Shown here piece by piece: positions 51,997 to 61,137 of a stretch of 64,000 nt of DNA (the stretch's first letter is position 1; each line of letters opens with the position of its first letter). Under the pieces are notes generated by a model. It saw only the letters and a list, made by a program, of their open reading frames with translations. It had not been told where the DNA came from and did not search any database. A program made the position numbers and the translations under genes. Source of the DNA: Anabaena sp. WA102. GTDB lineage: Bacteria; Cyanobacteriota; Cyanobacteriia; Cyanobacteriales; Nostocaceae. Location: assembly GCF_001277295.1 (NCBI RefSeq), contig NZ_CP011456.1:5088001-5152000 (forward strand). The letters are read 5' to 3'.

Positions 51997-52752
51997 TTAA
52001 GCATCTTTGGGCAAATTATTGGGGTCAATTCCCTGCGATCGCAAATAAGCTATTAGCCGTTCTTTTTCCTCCCGTTCCTGTTCCGCCCGTTGGCGTTCCT
52101 GTTCAATTTTTTCCACAGCCCAAGGTAATAAGTTACCTGTTTGATCCCACCATCTTAACCAATACCCAGAACGACCTTCCTTTTCCCCTCGCCAAGTTCC
52201 TAAAAACAGTCCCATTCCATCAATCCAATGACGACCATTCTCATCTGGTTGTTTTAATTCATAACGTCCATTTTCCAGTTGATAATATTCTAATAATCCC
52301 CCATTTGGCTCAAAAATAATGTAAATGGCAACTTGTAAAATTTGTTCGTAAAAAAACCATTTTCCCGGCGGATAGGTACGCTTAACTGAATATTCTCCAC
52401 CGTCTTTATCTGATAAAAACTCCATCACTACAGCAGGTATATCCCCTTCCAAATTGGGTGTATAGCTTTTCCGTTCTGCTAATATCTCTTTAACAGAAGG
52501 CACATATACCCAATCAGGTGCTTTAGCCACAAATTGCTCATTTAATGTGGCACACAGCCCGAAATTGGCAGCGATTAACATTTGTGGTTGAATAAATCCA
52601 CTGATTTCTAAACTTTCCCGCAAAGCCCCCGCTAAAAGTGGCTGTCCTGTATTTTCCACTGGTTCATCCTCTAACTGAAAATCATCGGGTAAGGCTTCCC
52701 AAGAGATGACCAGTCCAGTCTGTGATTTGGTTTCACTGAGTAGGGTTGCCAT
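51997..52752 (-). CDS. Uma2-family endonuclease (3) with coiled tail
   Basis: 251 aa. Uma2 core in LCATLNEQFVAKAPDWVYVP (Asp), GDIPAVVMEFLSDKDGGEYS (Glu), PGKWFFYEQILQVAIYIIFE, plus a C-terminal Glu/Arg coiled tail (EKIEQERQRAEQEREEKERL). ATG at 52752. The longer relative of the two Uma2 genes at 47.6-48.8 kb. Ends exactly next to the phosphorylase stop codon. Confidence 0.88.
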   Translation of the reverse strand: MATLLSETKSQTGLVISWEALPDDFQLEDEPVENTGQPLLAGALRESLEISGFIQPQMLIAANFGLCATLNEQFVAKAPDWVYVPSVKEILAERKSYTPNLEGDIPAVVMEFLSDKDGGEYSVKRTYPPGKWFFYEQILQVAIYIIFEPNGGLLEYYQLENGRYELKQPDENGRHWIDGMGLFLGTWRGEKEGRSGYWLRWWDQTGNLLPWAVEKIEQERQRAEQEREEKERLIAYLRSQGIDPNNLPKDA

Positions 52753-52876
52753 AAACGCCACCTTTAGTTGATTTATTTTTATTGTATCCTAATATATTTT
52801 TATTGTAAATCTCAGAAAATATATTGTATAATTTTCTCGGCCAAAAAACATTTTTATATAGTTTAAATTAAAAAAT

Positions 52877-54196
52877 ATGGATCAACCAATTCTTAAATTT
52901 ATTTTTACCCAAAATTATAAAAATCTCTCGTCATCTCAATCTGTAGAGTTAAAAAATCTCAATATTTTTATAGGATCAAATGGTTCTGGGAAAAGTAATT
53001 TTATCAGCACACTAAAATTTTTAAAGGATTGTTTAACTAATGTTCCTGATGAAAGTCGTGGTATTACTAGTTTTGAAGAAGCAATTAGTAGGTTTGGTAA
53101 TGATAGGATTTTAGATAATAGTGTTGATAGTCCTGCTGTAATTAAATTACAATATGGGTTTTCGGAAATATTACAATATAGTAGTCGAATTAAAAGTCCA
53201 ATTCTGGATATTGATTTATTTGTAGATAGAAAAAAACAGAAATTAACTATTCATCAAGAATCTTTATATAGTGGAGATGATTTACCCAATCCAGAGTCAT
53301 CACCTTTTTATTATTATAAATTTCATGATCCAAAACTGCAAAATATAGGTAAAGGTGTTATATCAGTCTATAACCAATCTGAACAGAAAGTAGGAACACA
53401 TTTTGAAGTATTAGATAATATTCCTGCAAATATTTTAGGTTTAAATGCACTTTCAGAATTATTGGAAAATAGTCAAAATAAACTGATAACTACACTAACC
53501 ACGCCTGCTTATAAAGTTAGAAGAGAGTTAATTGCATTTATTTCTCAATGGCAATTTTATAATGCGAATAACATGGATTTGCATCAAATTAGAAATTCAG
53601 AACCAAAAATAGGAGGAAATGATATTTATTTATCTACATCAGGAAATAATTTACCTTTAGTATTTGAGAATTTAACCCAGGAAAATATTGACTTTGAAGA
53701 CAGTATTAATAATGCTATGAAGTCTATTTTGCCTAAAACTCGTCGGCTACGTTCTATTCGTTCTGGGCGCTTATCATTAACACTAGAATGGCATTTTGAA
53801 GATATTAAAGAACCATTTTATCTCACAGAAATGTCAGATGGAACGGTAAGAATGTTATGCTGGGCGACTATATTATATTCTCCTATTTTACCTTCCTTAT
53901 TAGTTATTGATGAACCAGAATTAGGTTTGCACGTATCTTGGATGCCAATTTTAGCAGAATGGATTAAACAAGCTGCTAGAAAAACTCAAATTATTATCAC
54001 TACTCATAGTCCTGATCTTTTAGATCATTTTACAGATTGCTTAGAAAATGTTTATTGTTTTTATTCTCAAGATAAAACGCATTTTTCCATGAAAACACTC
54101 TCTCATGAAATTTTAGATCAAAAACTAGAAGAAGGATGGCAATTAGGTGATTTATATCGTGTAGGAGATCCTACTGTGGGAGGATGTCCGTGGTAG
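52877..54196 (+). CDS. AAA ATPase of the OLD/RecF-like (ABC-ATPase) family
   Basis: 439 aa. Walker A IFIGSNGSGKSNFISTLKFL near residue 35, and a late signature/Walker B: MSDGTVRMLCWATIL, SLLVIDEPELGLHVSWMPIL and the switch His in IIITTHSPDLLDHF. No TOPRIM domain, so not full OLD. Ends with the family tail LGDLYRVGDPTVGGCPW. In other genomes such ATPases pair with a small partner; here a 48-codon frame (54184) overlaps the end. Role likely in conflict or DNA metabolism. Confidence 0.85.
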   Translation: MDQPILKFIFTQNYKNLSSSQSVELKNLNIFIGSNGSGKSNFISTLKFLKDCLTNVPDESRGITSFEEAISRFGNDRILDNSVDSPAVIKLQYGFSEILQYSSRIKSPILDIDLFVDRKKQKLTIHQESLYSGDDLPNPESSPFYYYKFHDPKLQNIGKGVISVYNQSEQKVGTHFEVLDNIPANILGLNALSELLENSQNKLITTLTTPAYKVRRELIAFISQWQFYNANNMDLHQIRNSEPKIGGNDIYLSTSGNNLPLVFENLTQENIDFEDSINNAMKSILPKTRRLRSIRSGRLSLTLEWHFEDIKEPFYLTEMSDGTVRMLCWATILYSPILPSLLVIDEPELGLHVSWMPILAEWIKQAARKTQIIITTHSPDLLDHFTDCLENVYCFYSQDKTHFSMKTLSHEILDQKLEEGWQLGDLYRVGDPTVGGCPW

Positions 54197-54330
54197 TTTG
54201 GGTATTTGCAGGTGAATGGTTACATACACCTTTGCTATTACTAAAAATAGTCCCAGAAAATTTACAAAAAAGATGTCCTTTATTTCGAGAACTTTATAAT
54301 TATCTACATGATTTCTGTAGTAATTATTAG
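54184..54330 (+). CDS. Short frame overlapping the ATPase end, possible truncated partner
   Basis: 48 aa (MSVVVWVFAGEWLHTPLLLL, KIVPENLQKRCPLFRELYNY, LHDFCSNY). Overlaps the ATPase end by 13 bp, as real partners do. VVVWVFAG resembles the start of DUF4276-type partners, after which the sequence departs, so it may be a truncated remnant. Low certainty. Confidence 0.3.
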   Translation: MSVVVWVFAGEWLHTPLLLLKIVPENLQKRCPLFRELYNYLHDFCSNY

Positions 54331-54344
54331 TCATCATCATTCAC

Positions 54345-55439
54345 CTAATCTAAAAACTCTCCCAAACTTGGTACATTTACCCAACTTCCTCTTTCATGAG
54401 ATTCATGGGATAAATCCATTAACAATTGCGAATAAACCCCTTCTTTTAGAGAAGGTGTAGTTTGTTGATGATTAGTAATTCCTTTTACCCATTCATCAAC
54501 AACCCGAAGAAAAGCACAAATTCGCCCATCATGATAATGTTGAGGAAAGAGAAATTGTTGCGGAACTGCTATTTCTTTTAAGGATTCACCCGGTTGAGAA
54601 CCCCAAATTTGAAAACCATGAATATAGTCTTTTTGATTTTTACTACCTAAAACTAATGTTCCCTTATCCCCATATACTTCTATCCAATGAGTTCTTTCTG
54701 CATGAACAACTGCACTAATAGAAACTTGACAAGGTGTACCATTTACTAATTCCAAAGATAATAAACAAGTATCATCAGTATCAACTGCTTGTAATTCCCC
54801 ATTTGCAGGGTTCACTCTTTCAGAAATAGCAGTAATTAAATGAGCATTTAATTTACCAACTGAACCGAATAACCAATTAATATAATCGAAAGCATGAGAA
54901 CCTAAAGAACCTAAAGCACCTCCACCTTTTTCTTTACTAGAATACCAATTCCAAGGACGAGAAGTATCAGCGCGAGAAGAACCCAACCAATCAATTTTAA
55001 TTAATCGGATGTTCCCCACATAATTTGCAGCCAGAAGTTGAGCGAAAAATTGCCATTCTGGGACAAACCGAAATTCAAAATCTACAGTTGCAATTACACC
55101 TTGACTCTTTGCTAACTGATACAATTCTTTAGCTTCGGTGACATTTAAAGTTAGAGGTTTTTCTAACAAGAGATGTTTACCAGCTTGCAAAACCTGTTTA
55201 GCCATTTCATAATGCAAAAATGGCGGTGTGGAAATGCTGACAGCTTCAACTGTGGGTAAAGCTAGAATTTCTGCTAAATTATCGCTTGCATAGGGGATAT
55301 TATGACTGGCAGCAATAGTTTTTGCTTTATTAATATCTCGATGATAAACAGCGACGGTTTTAGTATTATGATGTGCTTGAAATGTAGGAATATGAACTTT
55401 TTGACCAAATCCCGTACCAACAACTGCTACCCCAATCAT
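54345..55439 (-). CDS. Gfo/Idh/MocA-family oxidoreductase
   Basis: 364 aa. Rossmann start VAVVGTGFGQKVHIPTFQAH, HHNTKTVAVYHRD, VSISTPPFLHYEMAKQVLQA, GKHLLLEKPLTLNVTEAKEL (EKP motif), and substrate domain GGGALGSLGSHAFDYINWLF. NAD(P)-dependent sugar or inositol-type dehydrogenase. Substrate not predictable. Confidence 0.92.
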   Translation of the reverse strand: MIGVAVVGTGFGQKVHIPTFQAHHNTKTVAVYHRDINKAKTIAASHNIPYASDNLAEILALPTVEAVSISTPPFLHYEMAKQVLQAGKHLLLEKPLTLNVTEAKELYQLAKSQGVIATVDFEFRFVPEWQFFAQLLAANYVGNIRLIKIDWLGSSRADTSRPWNWYSSKEKGGGALGSLGSHAFDYINWLFGSVGKLNAHLITAISERVNPANGELQAVDTDDTCLLSLELVNGTPCQVSISAVVHAERTHWIEVYGDKGTLVLGSKNQKDYIHGFQIWGSQPGESLKEIAVPQQFLFPQHYHDGRICAFLRVVDEWVKGITNHQQTTPSLKEGVYSQLLMDLSHESHERGSWVNVPSLGEFLD

Positions 55440-55566
55440 GTTTAGTTTTTATAAAATTTACTTAATAATTGTACAGATTAATTGGATTTTCAGAAAGTTA
55501 ATGGCGAAAATTATTAATAATTAAAAATAATCGCCATTAAATTCACAGAGACAAAATACTCAAACC

Positions 55567-56946
55567 TTAGATAGAAACTGAGGGTGGGGTAATAGTGTTA
55601 TTAGCAAGTAAATCTACATCTTTCGATGCTTCATTTACGCGCAGAATTTTCGCTCCTAACTGCTGCAACTTTAGATCCAGACGATTATAGCCTCGATCTA
55701 AGTGGTGTAATCCTTGAACAATGGTTGTTCCCGTCGCTGCTAATCCGGCTATGACTAAAGCTGCGGAAGCTCTTAAATCCGTGCCTATGACTGGTGCGCC
55801 CGATAACACTGGCACTCCCCGAACAAAAGCAGTATTACCTTTAACACGGATATCTGCGCCCAGACGATTTAACTCAGAAGCATGACGCAAGCGATTTTCA
55901 AAGACTGATTCGTTAATGATACTGTCACCTTCAGCTACAGTTAGTAAAGCCATGAAAGGTGCTTGCATATCCGTAGGAAAACCAGGATGGGGCAAGGTAT
56001 CAATATTTATAGCTTTGAGAGTTTTCGCTGGCAAAATCCGTAAGCAATCTTTCCCTTCCTCAATAATAGATACACCAATCTCCTGCAACTTGGCAATAAC
56101 GGGGATTAAATGATCTGGTACAACAGGAGATAGAAGTAGTTCAGAACGGGTAATTGCACCAGCAATTAATAATGTTCCTGCTTCAATGCGGTCAGGAATA
56201 ATAGTATAATCAGTAGAGTGTAATTTAGGTACACCGACTATCGTAATTGTACTTGTTCCTGCACCTTGAATTTTTGCTCCCATTGAGTTACAGAAGTTAG
56301 CTAAATCAACTACTTCTGGCTCTCTGGCAGCGTTGTCAATGATGGTTTCTCCATCTGCTAGGGTAGCAGCCATCATCAAGGTTTCTGTCGCACCAACACT
56401 GGGAGTATCTAAATAGATTTTTGCTCCTGTTAATCTGCCATTATTCCCAGGAACATGAGCATTGCAAATACCGTGTTCAATTAACACTTCTGCGCCCATT
56501 GCTTGCAGTCCTCTGACGTGCAAATCTACCGGTCTAGCACCAATGGCACAACCCCCTGGTAAGGGCATTTGTGCTACTCCTAGTCGAGCTAAAATTGGAC
56601 CAATGGCAAAGAAACTGGCTCGCAGTTGGGTAACTAGTTCATAAGGGGCTTTAGATGTGGTAATTTCTCGCGCATCAACATCTAAAATGTCCCCTTCTCT
56701 ATTTAAACGTAATCCTAAAGCTGATAAAACTTGTCCCATCCGTTCTACGTCCGCTAATAAGGGAACGTTGCGAATGCGACAATCACCGGAACAGAGGAAT
56801 GTTCCAGCCATGATTACCAGGGCGGAATTCTTAGCTCCGCTAATTTTTACATGACCCCCCAAAGGATGCCCTCCACTGATTTGCAAGACTGAGGAGTCTG
56901 TTGCCAGTGAAGACTTGGCATCTGGTAAGCTGCTAGAAGAATTAAT
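55567..56946 (-). CDS. murA: UDP-N-acetylglucosamine 1-carboxyvinyltransferase (ATT start suggested)
   Basis: The enzyme spans the usual length with LQISGGHPLGGHVKISGAKN, SALVIMAGTF, the reactive-loop Cys in PLPGGCAIGARPVDLHVRGL, and a C-terminal EGLHHLDRGYNRL-type motif (GLHHLDRGYNRLDLKLQQLG). Catalyses the first committed step of peptidoglycan synthesis. The standard starts would be TTG at 56886, with no upstream Shine-Dalgarno. Codons read on upstream (INSSSSLPDAKSSLATDSSV) to an ATT at 56946 that lies 7 nt after GGAGG, so the N-terminus may begin there. ATT initiation is unusual but known (e.g. infC). The alternative is a sequencing slip or TTG start. Confidence 0.85.
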   Translation of the reverse strand: MNSSSSLPDAKSSLATDSSVLQISGGHPLGGHVKISGAKNSALVIMAGTFLCSGDCRIRNVPLLADVERMGQVLSALGLRLNREGDILDVDAREITTSKAPYELVTQLRASFFAIGPILARLGVAQMPLPGGCAIGARPVDLHVRGLQAMGAEVLIEHGICNAHVPGNNGRLTGAKIYLDTPSVGATETLMMAATLADGETIIDNAAREPEVVDLANFCNSMGAKIQGAGTSTITIVGVPKLHSTDYTIIPDRIEAGTLLIAGAITRSELLLSPVVPDHLIPVIAKLQEIGVSIIEEGKDCLRILPAKTLKAINIDTLPHPGFPTDMQAPFMALLTVAEGDSIINESVFENRLRHASELNRLGADIRVKGNTAFVRGVPVLSGAPVIGTDLRASAALVIAGLAATGTTIVQGLHHLDRGYNRLDLKLQQLGAKILRVNEASKDVDLLANNTITPPSVSI

Positions 56947-57230
56947 AAGCCTACCTCCAAAAGTACGTAATTATAAAGGTTTGACGTTGCTTTTTATTCT
57001 AAGTCGATTATCTTCTGGCTAAAAGCAAAGAAGAGTCTTCTCTAAGTTGTCAAATGCCATAAATGTCGTTAGATTCTATCATGCAGTATGCCAGCTTGAT
57101 TGGAAAAATGGGGATTGGCTAGATGTGAACAAAATTTTAAAATTTTTCTGTCTCTATTCTGGCAAATCTTTTCTTGACAAATCAAAAAAATTAGGCAATA
57201 ATGATAAACTGTTAATAAGATTCAATCCCT

Positions 57231-57314
57231 GCGGAACTGGCGGAATTGGCAGACGCGCTAGATTCAGGTTCTAGTGCCTTCACGGGCTTCCGGGTTCAAG
57301 TCCCGGGTTCCGCA
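57231..57314 (+). tRNA. tRNA-Leu (anticodon CAG)
   Basis: 84 nt. Acceptor GCGGAAC / GTTCCGC plus A; D arm GGAATTGGCAGACGC; anticodon stem CTAGA / TCTAG with loop TTCAGGT (CAG); long variable arm (TGCCTTCACGGGCT); T loop TTCAAGT. Reads CUG. Confidence 0.97.
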
Positions 57315-57682
57315 TATCAATTTTGGATGTAGCTTTTTACTAAGAGTAAGCCACAAAATAAATGATCCTGTTTTGTCATGCTGAATGTAGCGTTCGCGGA
57401 GCGTGGCGTTAGCCATAGCGAAACGAAACATCTCAAGAGATTCTTCACTACACTTCGTTTCGTAATGCCTCTGGCACGCTGCGCGAACAGAGTGACATTG
57501 GGCATTTCTTTTTGTCGAGTTCTCTAAAACGTTCTTGTATAGTTAGCGGGCAAGATGCCCGCACCACAAGAAAATTTGGGATACTTTTTAAATTGGATAA
57601 CTCTAAGAGGGTGTTTGAAAAGTCATAATTGCTGTATCAAATGTTCTACCCCTTATCTTATAAAGGCTATCGTGTACACACA

Positions 57683-57782
57683 AGTTAAATTACCCCCCTT
57701 AATCCCCCGATGCTTTGGGGGAAACCGGAAAAATCAGTCCCCTCCCCAAAGCATCGGGGAGGGTTAGGGTGGGGTAATTTGA
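57683..57782. repeat. Hairpin element AAATTACCCC...GGGGTAATTT
   Basis: Outer inverted ends AAATTACCCC / GGGGTAATTT. Inner perfect 16-bp arms CCCCGATGCTTTGGGG / CCCCAAAGCATCGGGG. The whole can fold into one long stem. Confidence 0.85.
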
Positions 57783-57804
57783 GGAATAATGGTGACTCCT
57801 GCTG

Positions 57805-58073
57805 TAAGTAGGTGAACACAATAAGGGACTTCCAAGAAATAAATTATCCTGATTAACGAACCACAGAGGCGCAGAGGACACAGAGGAATAAGGGTTTGAG
57901 AGATTTTTGCGTTAGGTGGTTGAGTATTTTTTTATTTGGAAGTCCCTAAAACCAAACTGTGTAAAGAAACGTAAAATCGCTGAAAACTTCTTTACTCTTG
58001 CCTCTTGCCTCTTGCCTCTTGCCTCTTGCCTCTTGCCTTGCTATAACGACAATTTTCAACGCCAACCTACTTA
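57805..58073. mobile_element. TAAGTAGGTG element (family B), interrupted copy
   Basis: Ends TAAGTAGGTG / CCAACCTACTTA; 269 bp including a 122-bp family A element and one duplicated TAA. Internal array of CTCTTGC units (six) where the copy at 19739 has CCTTGC units, showing slippage. It ends one base before the RNase D-like stop codon. Confidence 0.85.
57825..57946. mobile_element. 122-bp family A element nested in a family B element
   Basis: GGGACTTCCAA...TTGGAAGTCCC with TAA at both sides (57822-57824, 57947-57949). Removing it plus one TAA reproduces the CACAATAAAACC of the intact element at 19739. Confidence 0.9.
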
Positions 58074-58703
58074 TCAATGTTCAAATAAATCCTTGAATTG
58101 TAATAAATCTAAAGTAACTATTGTGGGTAAAACTTGAAAACATTCTTGGGCAACTTGCGAACGTTCTTCCCGTTCTAACATAGTTGTAAGCTTTTCTCGT
58201 ACACTTAACAAATAACGGACATCATTAGCCGCATAACTTAATTGTGCATCAGATAAATTACTAGCATTACCCCAATCAGAACATTGGGAACTTTTGTCTA
58301 ATTCCACTTTTTCCAACTCTAAAACCACATCTTTTAAACCATGACGATTTGTATAAGTTCTAGCTAACTTACTAGCAATTTTAGTACAAAAAATGGGCTG
58401 TACAATAATATCTAAATTCTGCCGTAAAGTAGCAACATCAAATCTGGCAAAGTGGAAAACCTTGACAATATCAGTTGCTTCCATTAAAACTTTCAAATTT
58501 GGTGCTACCGTTTGTCCTCTAGAGATCCGAATGGCTGTGACTTGTCCTTCCGGGTTGCAGAGTTGAACTAGACATAAGCGATCGCGCCCAGGTAAAAGTC
58601 CCATCGTTTCCGTATCAACAGCGATCGCCGGAGATCTTAAATACTCAGCCAGAATTTCATCATTTAAGTCGCGATCGCTAACCTGAAAATCTTGTAATGT
58701 CAT
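58074..58703 (-). CDS. RNase D-like 3'-5' exonuclease
   Basis: 209 aa, DEDDy exonuclease domain only: AIAVDTETMGLLPGRDRLCL (Asp/Glu), VFHFARFDVATLRQ (Asp), LSYAANDVRYLLSVREKL (Tyr/Asp). Lacks the HRDC domains of E. coli RNase D, so a short cyanobacterial form. RNA 3' trimming is likely. The stop codon touches a mobile repeat. Confidence 0.88.
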   Translation of the reverse strand: MTLQDFQVSDRDLNDEILAEYLRSPAIAVDTETMGLLPGRDRLCLVQLCNPEGQVTAIRISRGQTVAPNLKVLMEATDIVKVFHFARFDVATLRQNLDIIVQPIFCTKIASKLARTYTNRHGLKDVVLELEKVELDKSSQCSDWGNASNLSDAQLSYAANDVRYLLSVREKLTTMLEREERSQVAQECFQVLPTIVTLDLLQFKDLFEH

Positions 58704-58794
58704 GAACTTATCAAATATAAATTATCTTTATTTTGCCAGACAACATGACCCAAAATTTCTTTCTTCCCCCTGACTCCTACCCCATCAGCAACCC

Positions 58795-59346
58795 CTACTT
58801 ATTAGCATTCAAAAATATTTGCGTTAAATACACTTCCCCCTTCTGATTAGTAGCCACGCCAACCCCAGTTAAATTATATTTACCCTGAAGATTCTTCAGA
58901 TGACCGGGACTTTTTAACCAACCAGAAACCGCCTCATTGGCAGGATTGCTATATCCAGTATTATAAGCCACATTTTCTGCCGCACTAGTGTATTTAAGAG
59001 GAATCGCCATCACCCGCTGTTCAAATCCTTGATGGCTAAAAGGAACTTCACCCGTCGCCATATTTTGACTGTGAATCCTGGCTTGCTGACTGATTTTTTC
59101 GCTTAAATTTAGTTGTTTTAGCCCGCGTTTTGCCCGATATTGATTAATTTGAGTAAAAACCGATTTCTCTAAATTAGTAGTTTCAAACCCAAGATTAGAT
59201 ATTTTGGCTTGACTTGTCACCAGTGATGAAGGCTGATATCGGCCAGGTTGTTTAGCAGAACTATTATCTGGATTCGCAGCAGTCATATAGCCACTAGCGA
59301 TGACAAGCGTACTTAAAGCGATGCCAAAAGCAGTTTGTCGTAACAT
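58795..59346 (-). CDS. CAP-domain (SCP/YkwD-like) secreted protein
   Basis: 183 aa. Signal peptide about 1-24 (GIALSTLVIASGYMTAANPD). CAP domain: FTQINQYRAKRGLKQLNLSE, SQNMATGEVPFSHQGFEQRV, TSAAENVAYNTGYSNPANEA, VSGWLKSPGHLKNLQGK. Exported; function unknown, perhaps cell-envelope related. Confidence 0.88.
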   Translation of the reverse strand: MLRQTAFGIALSTLVIASGYMTAANPDNSSAKQPGRYQPSSLVTSQAKISNLGFETTNLEKSVFTQINQYRAKRGLKQLNLSEKISQQARIHSQNMATGEVPFSHQGFEQRVMAIPLKYTSAAENVAYNTGYSNPANEAVSGWLKSPGHLKNLQGKYNLTGVGVATNQKGEVYLTQIFLNANK

Positions 59347-59898
59347 AGATTTTTAAGCTAAGTAATGTATGGATTTACTGGATATATACCCTATCTTCTG
59401 ATTATCAGAATACTTACCAGGATACTATTTGCCGAATATAAACTAAAGAATCATCAAATTTTCACAATTCAAAGCAGTCATATCTCACTCATGACTATAA
59501 AACTAATAGATGTTATTTACACTACATTATTAATCAAAATCATTAGTAATAAATAGTATCCAATGATAGATGTCATAGATACTATTTTTATTAATCAATT
59601 ATTTTTGACAAAAACTTGTAGCAGGAGTCAGGAGATAAAAGAAGGAATAGCAGTAGGGGTAAAGCAAGAGCTTAATGGTGTCAACTTAAGCTACAGATAC
59701 CTTATTTGTTTGGCTTCCACACCCGCCCAGAAGTAAATTTCCGGGCTAATAGCGAAAGTAAACTAAAGTTTACTCAAAAATTTCTGGATTATTTAGTCAT
59801 CTTCAGATGACTTTTGCTATCAGACTGGGAATTTATTCCCAGGCAGGCTGCTAAACCCCTACCTTGTGAATCAAATAATTAAGCCGTGTTGGGTATAA
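59347..59898. other. AT-rich region with family F repeat
   Basis: The first 250 bp are AT-rich with no coding signal. A family F copy covers 59717-59910 and runs into the trpB stop codon. Confidence 0.55.
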
Positions 59899-59910
59899 TT
59901 AGTGAATTAA
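59717..59910. repeat. Family F repeat (CCACACCCGCC...CAAATAATTAAGCCGTG), copy 2
   Basis: CCACACCCGCCC, TTTAGTCATCTTCAGATGAC, CTATCAGACTGGGAATTTAT and CAAATAATTAAGCCGTGTTG. It continues through TAATTAGTGAATTAAGAAC, where the trpB stop is located; the copy at 28958 also reaches a stop codon (TAATTATTGATTAAG). Confidence 0.75.
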
Positions 59911-61137
59911 GAACTTAGCCGCCGTTTGCACATCCTTATCGCCGCGCCCAGAACAGTTGATAATGAGATTAGGACTACCAGCAAGTTGAGGACAGAGAGT
60001 TTCCAGGTAAGCGATCGCATGAGAAGTTTCCAAAGCTGGTATAATACCCTCCAACTTCGACAACCGTTGGAACGCTTCCAAAGCCTCAGCATCCGTTACA
60101 CTGTAATATTCAGCCCTGCCAATATCCTTCATATAACTGTGTTCAGGACCAACGCCAGGATAATCCAACCCAGCACTAATAGAATGGGGTTCAATCACCT
60201 GTCCATCATCATCCTGCAAAAGATAACTCATCGAACCATGTAACACACCAACCTGTCCCTTTGTCAGAGTAGCTGCGTGTTTGCCAGTATCCACACCCTC
60301 ACCAGCAGCCTCCACCCCAATTAACCGCACAGACGATTCTTTCACAAACTCGTGAAATAGTCCCATAGCATTAGAACCACCACCCACACAAGCCACCAGA
60401 ATATCAGGCAACCCACCCCATTTTTCCATCGCTTGAGCGCGAGTTTCCTCACCAATCACCGCATGAAAATCCCGAACCATCATCGGGTAAGGATGGGGAC
60501 CAGCCACAGAACCCAGGATGTAATGGGTCGTTTCCACATTCGTTACCCAGTCCCGGATGGCTTCAGAAGTGGCATCTTTGAGAGTTCCCGTCCCCGCAGA
60601 CACCGGACGAACTTCCGCCCCCATCAGCCGCATTCTGAACACATTTAAAGATTGGCGTTCCATGTCGTGAACACCCATGTAAATAATACATTCCAAACCA
60701 AACCGAGCGCAAACAGTCGCCGTTGCTACACCATGTTGTCCTGCACCAGTTTCCGCAATAATCCGCCGTTTACCCATACGCTTGGCTAATAATACCTGAC
60801 CGAGAGCATTATTAATCTTATGTGCGCCAGTATGGTTCAAATCTTCCCGCTTCAAGTAGATTTGCGCCCCTGTACCATCAGGACGAGCATAATTAGCAGT
60901 CAGCCTTTCAGCAAAGTACAAAGGAGTAGCCCGTCCGACATAATCTTTCAATAAACCTTGTAATTCAGCTTGAAAAGCCGATTCATGGCGATACTTCTGA
61001 TATGCTGCTTCTAATTCAGCCAACGCCGGCATCAAAGTTTCAGGAACATACTTACCACCAAAGCTGCCAAAACGTCCTAGAGTATCAGGTACTGAAGCCG
61101 TTTGTGAGAAATGAGGAGAGAGAGGAGTAGTAGTCAC
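59899..61137 (-). CDS. trpB: Tryptophan synthase beta chain
   Basis: 412 aa. LGRFGSFGGKYVPETLMPAL, REDLNHTGAHKINNALGQVL (PLP-Lys), ACVGGGSNAMGLFHEFVKES and NLIINCSGRGDKDVQTA (phosphate and serine sites). Makes tryptophan from indole and serine. The frame extends to 61272 but the leading 45 codons come from repeat DNA, so the GTG at 61137 (TTTPLSPHFSQT) is chosen. No trpA nearby. Stop lies in the end of a family F repeat. Confidence 0.95.
   Translation of the reverse strand: MTTTPLSPHFSQTASVPDTLGRFGSFGGKYVPETLMPALAELEAAYQKYRHESAFQAELQGLLKDYVGRATPLYFAERLTANYARPDGTGAQIYLKREDLNHTGAHKINNALGQVLLAKRMGKRRIIAETGAGQHGVATATVCARFGLECIIYMGVHDMERQSLNVFRMRLMGAEVRPVSAGTGTLKDATSEAIRDWVTNVETTHYILGSVAGPHPYPMMVRDFHAVIGEETRAQAMEKWGGLPDILVACVGGGSNAMGLFHEFVKESSVRLIGVEAAGEGVDTGKHAATLTKGQVGVLHGSMSYLLQDDDGQVIEPHSISAGLDYPGVGPEHSYMKDIGRAEYYSVTDAEALEAFQRLSKLEGIIPALETSHAIAYLETLCPQLAGSPNLIINCSGRGDKDVQTAAKFLIH

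Larger units (their letters stand above)
57315..58073. other. Repeat-filled region between tRNA-Leu and the RNase D-like gene
   Basis: Order: 57385-57500 repeat words (GGAGCGTGGCGTTAGCCATA, TTTCGTAATGCC), 57520-57605 piece of the long-ended element, 57683-57782 hairpin element, then family B (57805-58073) with a family A insert. No gene seen. Confidence 0.75.

Noticed and set aside
57047..57274. 75-aa frame across tRNA-Leu
   Set aside because: Overlaps the tRNA; chance frame.
59365..59556. 63-aa plus-strand frame
   Set aside because: AT-rich chance frame without coding character, overlapping the promoter region of the CAP gene.
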